Of a stretch of DNA of 18,756 nt, positions 15,481 to 18,756 are shown piece by piece. Numbering within the stretch: position 1 is the stretch's first letter; each line of letters opens with the position of its first letter. Under the pieces are notes generated by a model. That model saw only the letters and a program-made list of their open reading frames with translations, had not been told where the DNA came from and ran no database searches. This DNA is from Parvibaculum sp040390855 (GTDB taxonomy: Bacteria; Pseudomonadota; Alphaproteobacteria; Parvibaculales; Parvibaculaceae): assembly GCA_040390855.1 (NCBI GenBank), contig JAZJXO010000038.1, positions 1 through 18,756 on the forward strand, given 5' to 3'. The position numbers and the translations under genes were made by a program.

Positions 15481-15783
15481 ATGGAATTCGATCAAGCCCT
15501 TATAGCCATCTCGGCGCTGTCTCAAGAAACACGTCTCAGGGTTTTCAGGATTCTTGTCGAATACGGAAAGACCGGCGCGCCTGCGGGAACTATCAGCGAA
15601 CGCCTGGGTGTCTCGCATAACAATCTTTCATTCCATCTTTCACATCTCAGCCATGCGGGCCTCGTCACGTCCTGCAAGTCCGGCCGTTCGGTCATCTATT
15701 GCGCCAACACGGACGCAATGAAAGGTCTCGTCGGCTTCCTCAATGAAAACTGCTGCACACTCGCAGAAAGCGAAGGCTGCTGA
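15481..15783 (+). CDS. arsR: ArsR-family arsenite-responsive repressor
   Basis: This 100-residue winged-helix repressor has the core SALSQETRLRVFRILVEYG and the recognition helix SHNNLSFHLSHLSHAGLV, then the wing (SGRSVIYC). The classical ELCVCDL metal site in helix alpha3 is absent. Instead there is a C-terminal Cys pair plus one more Cys (C91, C92, C100), like the As(III) site of Acidithiobacillus ferrooxidans ArsR. Arsenite binding would release the promoter and induce arsC and aqpS. The ATG at 15481 is the first codon after an in-frame stop and has no Shine-Dalgarno sequence, consistent with leaderless translation. The stop overlaps the arsC start as TGATG. Confidence 0.93.
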   Translation: MEFDQALIAISALSQETRLRVFRILVEYGKTGAPAGTISERLGVSHNNLSFHLSHLSHAGLVTSCKSGRSVIYCANTDAMKGLVGFLNENCCTLAESEGC

Positions 15784-16259
15784 TGCTGACCGTGCTTTTC
15801 CTCTGCACCGGAAATTCCTGTCGCAGCGTCATGGCGGAGGGCATCCTCAACCATCATGGCAGCGGCAGATTCCGTGCCTTCAGCGCCGGAAGTTTTCCGA
15901 CAGGTGAGATCAATCCGGCAAGTCTCGCCAGACTGAAGACGCACGGCATGAAGTCTGATGGTTATGAGAGCAAATCATGGGACCGCTTCGTGGGCGGCGA
16001 CCAGATCAACATCGTCATCACGGTTTGCGACAATGCAGCCGGCGAGGTCTGCCCGATCTTTCCTGGCGCGCCGGTCAAGGCCCATTGGGGTGTGCCGGAC
16101 CCTGCACATTTTGAAGGAACGCCGGACGAGGTCGAAGCCGAGTTTGAACGTGTCTTCAACATGCTGGAACAGCGCATCGAGGCCCTGATCCGCCTGCCTG
16201 TTGAAACAATGGATAAAGTTTCGCTCGCCACATCACTCAACAGGATCGGCAACACATGA
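15783..16259 (+). CDS. arsC: Arsenate reductase, low-molecular-weight phosphatase type
   Basis: This 158-residue cytoplasmic protein is of the LMW protein-tyrosine-phosphatase fold. The anion-binding P-loop is CTGNSCRS with nucleophile Cys8 and Arg14. The redox pair Cys82 and Cys90 (TVCDNAAGEVC) matches the Cys10/82/89 triad of thioredoxin-linked ArsC (Staphylococcus pI258), and the general-acid Asp is in VPDPAHFEG. It reduces arsenate to arsenite, which the next gene would export. It overlaps arsR by 1 nt and the aquaporin gene by 4 nt (ATGA), so the three form one operon. A plain phosphatase is unlikely given the cysteine triad and neighbours. Confidence 0.93.
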   Translation: MLTVLFLCTGNSCRSVMAEGILNHHGSGRFRAFSAGSFPTGEINPASLARLKTHGMKSDGYESKSWDRFVGGDQINIVITVCDNAAGEVCPIFPGAPVKAHWGVPDPAHFEGTPDEVEAEFERVFNMLEQRIEALIRLPVETMDKVSLATSLNRIGNT

Positions 16260-16927
16260 CGCTTCTCCGCCGCCTGACCGCCGAAACATTGGGAACAGCG
16301 TTCTTGCTGGCAACGGTTGTTGGCTCCGGCATCATGGGAGAACGATTGGCGGATGGAAACTCAGGCATTGCCTTGCTCGCCAATTCGATTGCGACGGGAG
16401 CCGTTCTTGCAACGCTCATCATTACCTTCGCAGGCATTTCAGGCGCGCATTTCAATCCCGCCGTCACGCTCATAGAGGCTTTTGACCGCCGCATCGAATG
16501 GCGCATCGCACCGCTATACTGGATCGCACAAATCTCCGGCGCTCTTATCGGTGTCGTGAGTGCACACCTGATGTTTGAGAGCCCGTTGATCTCGCTGTCA
16601 CAGCATACCCGCACAGGCGGGGCACAAATGTTCAGCGAGGCTGTTGCCACATTCGGTCTCATCATGGTGATCTTCGGCAGCCGGTCCTATCGCGTACCGG
16701 TCACCGCCTGTACCGTCGCGGCCTATATTACGGGTGCCTATTGGTTCACGGCTTCAACGTCTTTTGCCAATCCTGCCGTCACTCTCGCACGATCCCTGAC
16801 CGACACATTTTCAGGCATCCGCCCGCAGGATGTTACGGGGTTCGTCGGTGCGCAACTCATCGGCGCAATGGCAGCGATGCTCTTGTTCAAATGGCTTCTT
16901 TCGACCGATAAGACGCAAAATCAATAA
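16256..16927 (+). CDS. aqpS: Aquaglyceroporin of the MIP family, probable arsenite channel (AqpS-like)
   Basis: This 223-residue membrane channel has six predicted helices and both NPA boxes: HFNPAVT (N67-A69) and FANPAVTLAR (N172-A174, with the selectivity-filter Arg179). The family conducts water, glycerol or neutral metalloid hydroxides. In Sinorhizobium meliloti an aquaporin (AqpS) in the ars operon lets As(OH)3 made by ArsC leave the cell down its gradient, and the same logic fits here since no ArsB or Acr3 gene is present. The start overlaps the arsC stop as ATGA. The sequence alone does not prove arsenite over water or glycerol transport; the operon context makes it the best call. Confidence 0.9.
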   Translation: MTLLRRLTAETLGTAFLLATVVGSGIMGERLADGNSGIALLANSIATGAVLATLIITFAGISGAHFNPAVTLIEAFDRRIEWRIAPLYWIAQISGALIGVVSAHLMFESPLISLSQHTRTGGAQMFSEAVATFGLIMVIFGSRSYRVPVTACTVAAYITGAYWFTASTSFANPAVTLARSLTDTFSGIRPQDVTGFVGAQLIGAMAAMLLFKWLLSTDKTQNQ

Positions 16928-16966
16928 ATACACAAAGCGCCTTGCTGGTAGGGGTTCGAATTTTGT

Positions 16967-16997
16967 ACAAGGGGCGGATATGCGCCATTCCCCTTGT
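16967..16997. promoter_or_regulatory. 8-bp inverted repeat in the leader of tatD
   Basis: ACAAGGGG (16967-16974) and CCCCTTGT (16990-16997) form a perfect 8-bp stem with a 15-nt loop. In RNA it would hide the AAGGGG ribosome-site-like stretch and the ATG at 16980. There is no T-run, so it is not a standard terminator. Confidence 0.5.
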
Positions 16998-17015
16998 CAG
17001 AAAACAATCCCGTGA
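16980..17015 (+). CDS. Possible 11-codon leader ORF coupled to tatD
   Basis: ATG at 16980 follows a GGGGCGG ribosome-site-like run and encodes MRHSPCQKTIP before a TGA at 17013-17015. That TGA overlaps the GTG start of tatD as GTGA. The arrangement suggests translational coupling, with ribosomes finishing the leader re-starting on tatD, which has no Shine-Dalgarno of its own. There is no homology to call on, so it is a hypothesis from geometry. Confidence 0.35.
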   Translation: MRHSPCQKTIP

Positions 17016-17815
17016 AACCCGTCCTTGTCGATAGCCATTGCCATCTCGACTTTCCCGATTTCGCCTCCGAAGTCGATCAGGTTGTCGCGCGCGCGGGCGA
17101 GGCGGGCATCGGCCTCATGGTCACGATTTCCACCAAGGTCAGCGAGTTCGACCGCATACTCGCCATCGCCGAACGCTTCCCGAATGTCTATTGCTCGGTC
17201 GGCATCCATCCGCATGAAGCCGCGACCGAGCCGGACATAGACGCCGTGCGCCTGATCGAACTGGCAAAGCACCCGAAGGTCGTCGGTATCGGCGAGACGG
17301 GCCTCGACTATTATTACGAGCACAGCCCCCGCGAGCCACAGCAGCGTTGCTTCCGCGCCCACATCACCGCCGCGCGCGAAACGGGCCTGCCGCTCATTGT
17401 CCATACGCGCGACGCCGACGATGACACGGCGTCGATCCTCAGCGAAGAAATGGGGAAGGGCGCTTTCACCGGTCTTCTCCATTGCTTCACGTCAAGCCAC
17501 AAGCTGGCGCACCACGCCCTCGACCTCGGATTTTATATCTCGCTTTCCGGCATCCTGACCTTGAAAAGCGCCGCCGAGTTGCAAGTGACCGCGCAGGGCG
17601 TGCCGATGGACCGTCTGCTGGTCGAGACCGACGCACCCTATCTCGCACCCGTGCCCAAACGCGGCAAGCGCAACGAACCTTCTTTTGTCATTCACACCGC
17701 CGCGAAACTCGCCGAACTCAAAAATGTCAGCGGCGACGAACTGGCGATGCAAACATCCGAGAATTTCCTGCGTCTCTTCAGTCGCGTCCCGCGCGAGGCC
17801 GTGTTCCATCCATGA
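17012..17815 (+). CDS. tatD: TatD-family metal-dependent deoxyribonuclease/hydrolase
   Basis: This 267-residue TIM-barrel hydrolase of the amidohydrolase superfamily acts as a cytoplasmic 3'-5' exonuclease or DNase in DNA repair and turnover in characterised TatD proteins. Metal-binding motifs are all visible: VDSHCHLDF (HxH), GIGETGLDYYY (Glu), IVHTRDA (His), LLHCFTSS (His) and LVETDAPYLAP (Asp). The GTG at 17012 gives the usual N-terminus one or two residues before the first strand; a TTG at 16994 would add six residues. Neither has a good ribosome site, but the GTG overlaps the stop of a short leader frame. The stop overlaps the MBL gene start (ATGA). It is separated from its usual neighbour metG by the ars module. 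Confidence 0.94.
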   Translation: MKPVLVDSHCHLDFPDFASEVDQVVARAGEAGIGLMVTISTKVSEFDRILAIAERFPNVYCSVGIHPHEAATEPDIDAVRLIELAKHPKVVGIGETGLDYYYEHSPREPQQRCFRAHITAARETGLPLIVHTRDADDDTASILSEEMGKGAFTGLLHCFTSSHKLAHHALDLGFYISLSGILTLKSAAELQVTAQGVPMDRLLVETDAPYLAPVPKRGKRNEPSFVIHTAAKLAELKNVSGDELAMQTSENFLRLFSRVPREAVFHP

Positions 17816-18621
17816 AGATGCGTGTCACCATTCTCGGCTGCGGGTCTTCCGGTGGCGTCCCACGCATCGGTAATGTCTGGGGTGCCTGCGATCCGAAAGA
17901 GCCACGCAACCGCCGCCGCCGTTGCTCGCTGCTCGTCGAACAATGGGATCAGAACGAAGCCCAAAAAACCACCGTGCTGGTCGATACCTCGCCCGACATG
18001 CGCGACCAGTTGCTCGACGCCAACGTCAAATGGATCGACGGCGTCTTGTTCACCCATGACCACGCCGACCAGTCGCACGGCATCGACGATCTGCGCATGA
18101 TCGCTTTGAATGGTCGGCGCCGTGTCGATGTATGGATGGACGAGCCGACCTCCAAAACGCTGACGACGCGTTTTGATTATTGCTTCCGTCAATTACCGGG
18201 CACGGGCTATCCCGCCATCCTGAACGAACACCGCATCGGCGCTTTCGGCGAACCGATTGTCGTGTCTGGCGCGGGCGGTGATGTTGTCGCTGTTCCATTC
18301 GATCAGGATCACGGCGCTATCCGCTCCCTTGGATTCAGATTCGGACCCTTGGCTTATTCGAGCGACGTAGTCGGCCTGCCTGCTTCAAGTTTTGATCTTA
18401 TTCGCGGCGTTGAATACTGGATCGTCGATGCGCTGCGTTACACACCTCACCCGACACACGCGCATCTTGATCTCTCGCTGGAGTGGCTCGATCTCCTGTC
18501 AGTTTCGCACGGGATTCTGACCAATATGCATGTTGATCTGGACTATCAGACGCTGGTGAAAGACCTGCCGTCCGATGTGGTGCCAGCCTATGACGGCATG
18601 ACAATCATGCTGGAAATCTAG
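17812..18621 (+). CDS. PhnP-like metallo-beta-lactamase-fold hydrolase
   Basis: This 269-residue MBL-fold protein resembles PhnP, the phosphoribosyl cyclic phosphodiesterase of the C-P lyase pathway. The N-terminal ILGCGSSGGVPRIGNVWGACD is the mark of this subgroup. The metal motif reads THDHADQSHG, with H82, H84 and D86 present and Gln87 in place of the final His of HxHxDH. Later likely ligands are in QDHG, AYSSDV (Asp) and the HPTHAHLDLS region. No phn genes are present, and this gene follows tatD in many alphaproteobacteria, so a phosphonate role is not implied and the substrate is unknown. The ATG at 17812 overlaps the tatD stop by 4 nt, showing co-translation. Confidence 0.9.
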   Translation: MKMRVTILGCGSSGGVPRIGNVWGACDPKEPRNRRRRCSLLVEQWDQNEAQKTTVLVDTSPDMRDQLLDANVKWIDGVLFTHDHADQSHGIDDLRMIALNGRRRVDVWMDEPTSKTLTTRFDYCFRQLPGTGYPAILNEHRIGAFGEPIVVSGAGGDVVAVPFDQDHGAIRSLGFRFGPLAYSSDVVGLPASSFDLIRGVEYWIVDALRYTPHPTHAHLDLSLEWLDLLSVSHGILTNMHVDLDYQTLVKDLPSDVVPAYDGMTIMLEI

Positions 18622-18756
18622 GTGCTCCTGTGACCGGGCATAGGGTCAATCATCCTTGAACGGAACGGCTTGACTGACCTGCCCCTACGATTTTCCTCCA
18701 GCTAGCATTACAGTTGCACATTGTCCTGAACTCTGAATCAATAGGTCTCCATGGTA
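18622..18756. other. Window-end intergenic stretch
   Basis: These 135 nt follow the MBL gene. I see no convincing terminator, promoter or gene; an ATG at 18751 is too close to the edge to judge. Confidence 0.5.

Noticed and set aside
16945..16965. A tRNA T-arm-like ggttcgaatt after the aquaporin gene
   Set aside because: The flanking bases do not form a T stem and no acceptor or anticodon arm is present, so it is neither a tRNA nor a clear tRNA remnant.
18751..18756. ATG at the right edge as the start of another gene
   Set aside because: Only two codons are visible and there is no convincing ribosome site.
1..18756. CRISPR arrays, rRNA genes, insertion sequences
   Set aside because: No regularly spaced repeats, rRNA sequence or transposase with terminal inverted repeats was seen on either strand.

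Overview
The window looks like an alphaproteobacterial chromosome. It carries the block rlpA, D-Ala-D-Ala carboxypeptidase, tmk, (M23 peptidase), holB, metG, tatD, PhnP-like MBL hydrolase, which I recognise as an alphaproteobacterial gene order. Base composition is moderately GC-rich, and the relaxase and AlpA-like genes resemble those of sphingomonad or rhizobial mobile elements. The species cannot be named from sequence alone.

Region 1 (1-4516) is the right-hand end of an integrated mobilisable element. It holds the C-terminal part of a TraA/MobA-type relaxase-helicase, an AlpA-like excisionase/regulator, a small acidic unknown protein, a DUF1778/GNAT (TacA-TacT type) toxin-antitoxin pair and a large serine recombinase. 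From alpA onward these genes are tightly packed, with 4-nt overlaps at three junctions. A clear promoter with a palindrome between its -35 and -10 boxes drives the toxin-antitoxin-recombinase unit. The recombinase frame ends 15 nt inside the 3' end of a tRNA-Ser(UGA) gene (4502-4591, minus), so this tRNA is the likely attachment site.

Region 2 (4592-8426) holds a DHA2-type MFS exporter (minus), a 316-nt divergent intergenic region, a small two-helix membrane protein with a histidine-rich DHGH linker (plus), and a MmgE/PrpD protein (minus) whose stop codon directly abuts that of the His-rich gene. These three genes lie between tRNA-Ser and the conserved block and may be accessory.

Region 3 (8427-18621, all plus strand) is the envelope/replication/translation block. 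It runs rlpA (septal lipoprotein with SPOR), dacC-like PBP, tmk, a LytM/M23 protein with an altered HxH motif, holB, metG, then a three-gene arsenic module arsR-arsC-aqpS inserted before tatD and a PhnP-like metallo-hydrolase. The arsenic genes overlap by 1 and 4 nt, start 49 nt after metG, and appear to be driven by a leaderless promoter carrying two identical-architecture palindromic operators. In this module ArsC would reduce arsenate and the aquaglyceroporin would let arsenite leave; no ArsB or Acr3 pump is present here.

The most interesting points are the tRNA-Ser/recombinase junction, the toxin-antitoxin-recombinase coupling, the compact leaderless ars module, the His-rich membrane protein, the M23 protein lacking a canonical zinc ligand, and a short leader ORF that overlaps the tatD start as GTGA.
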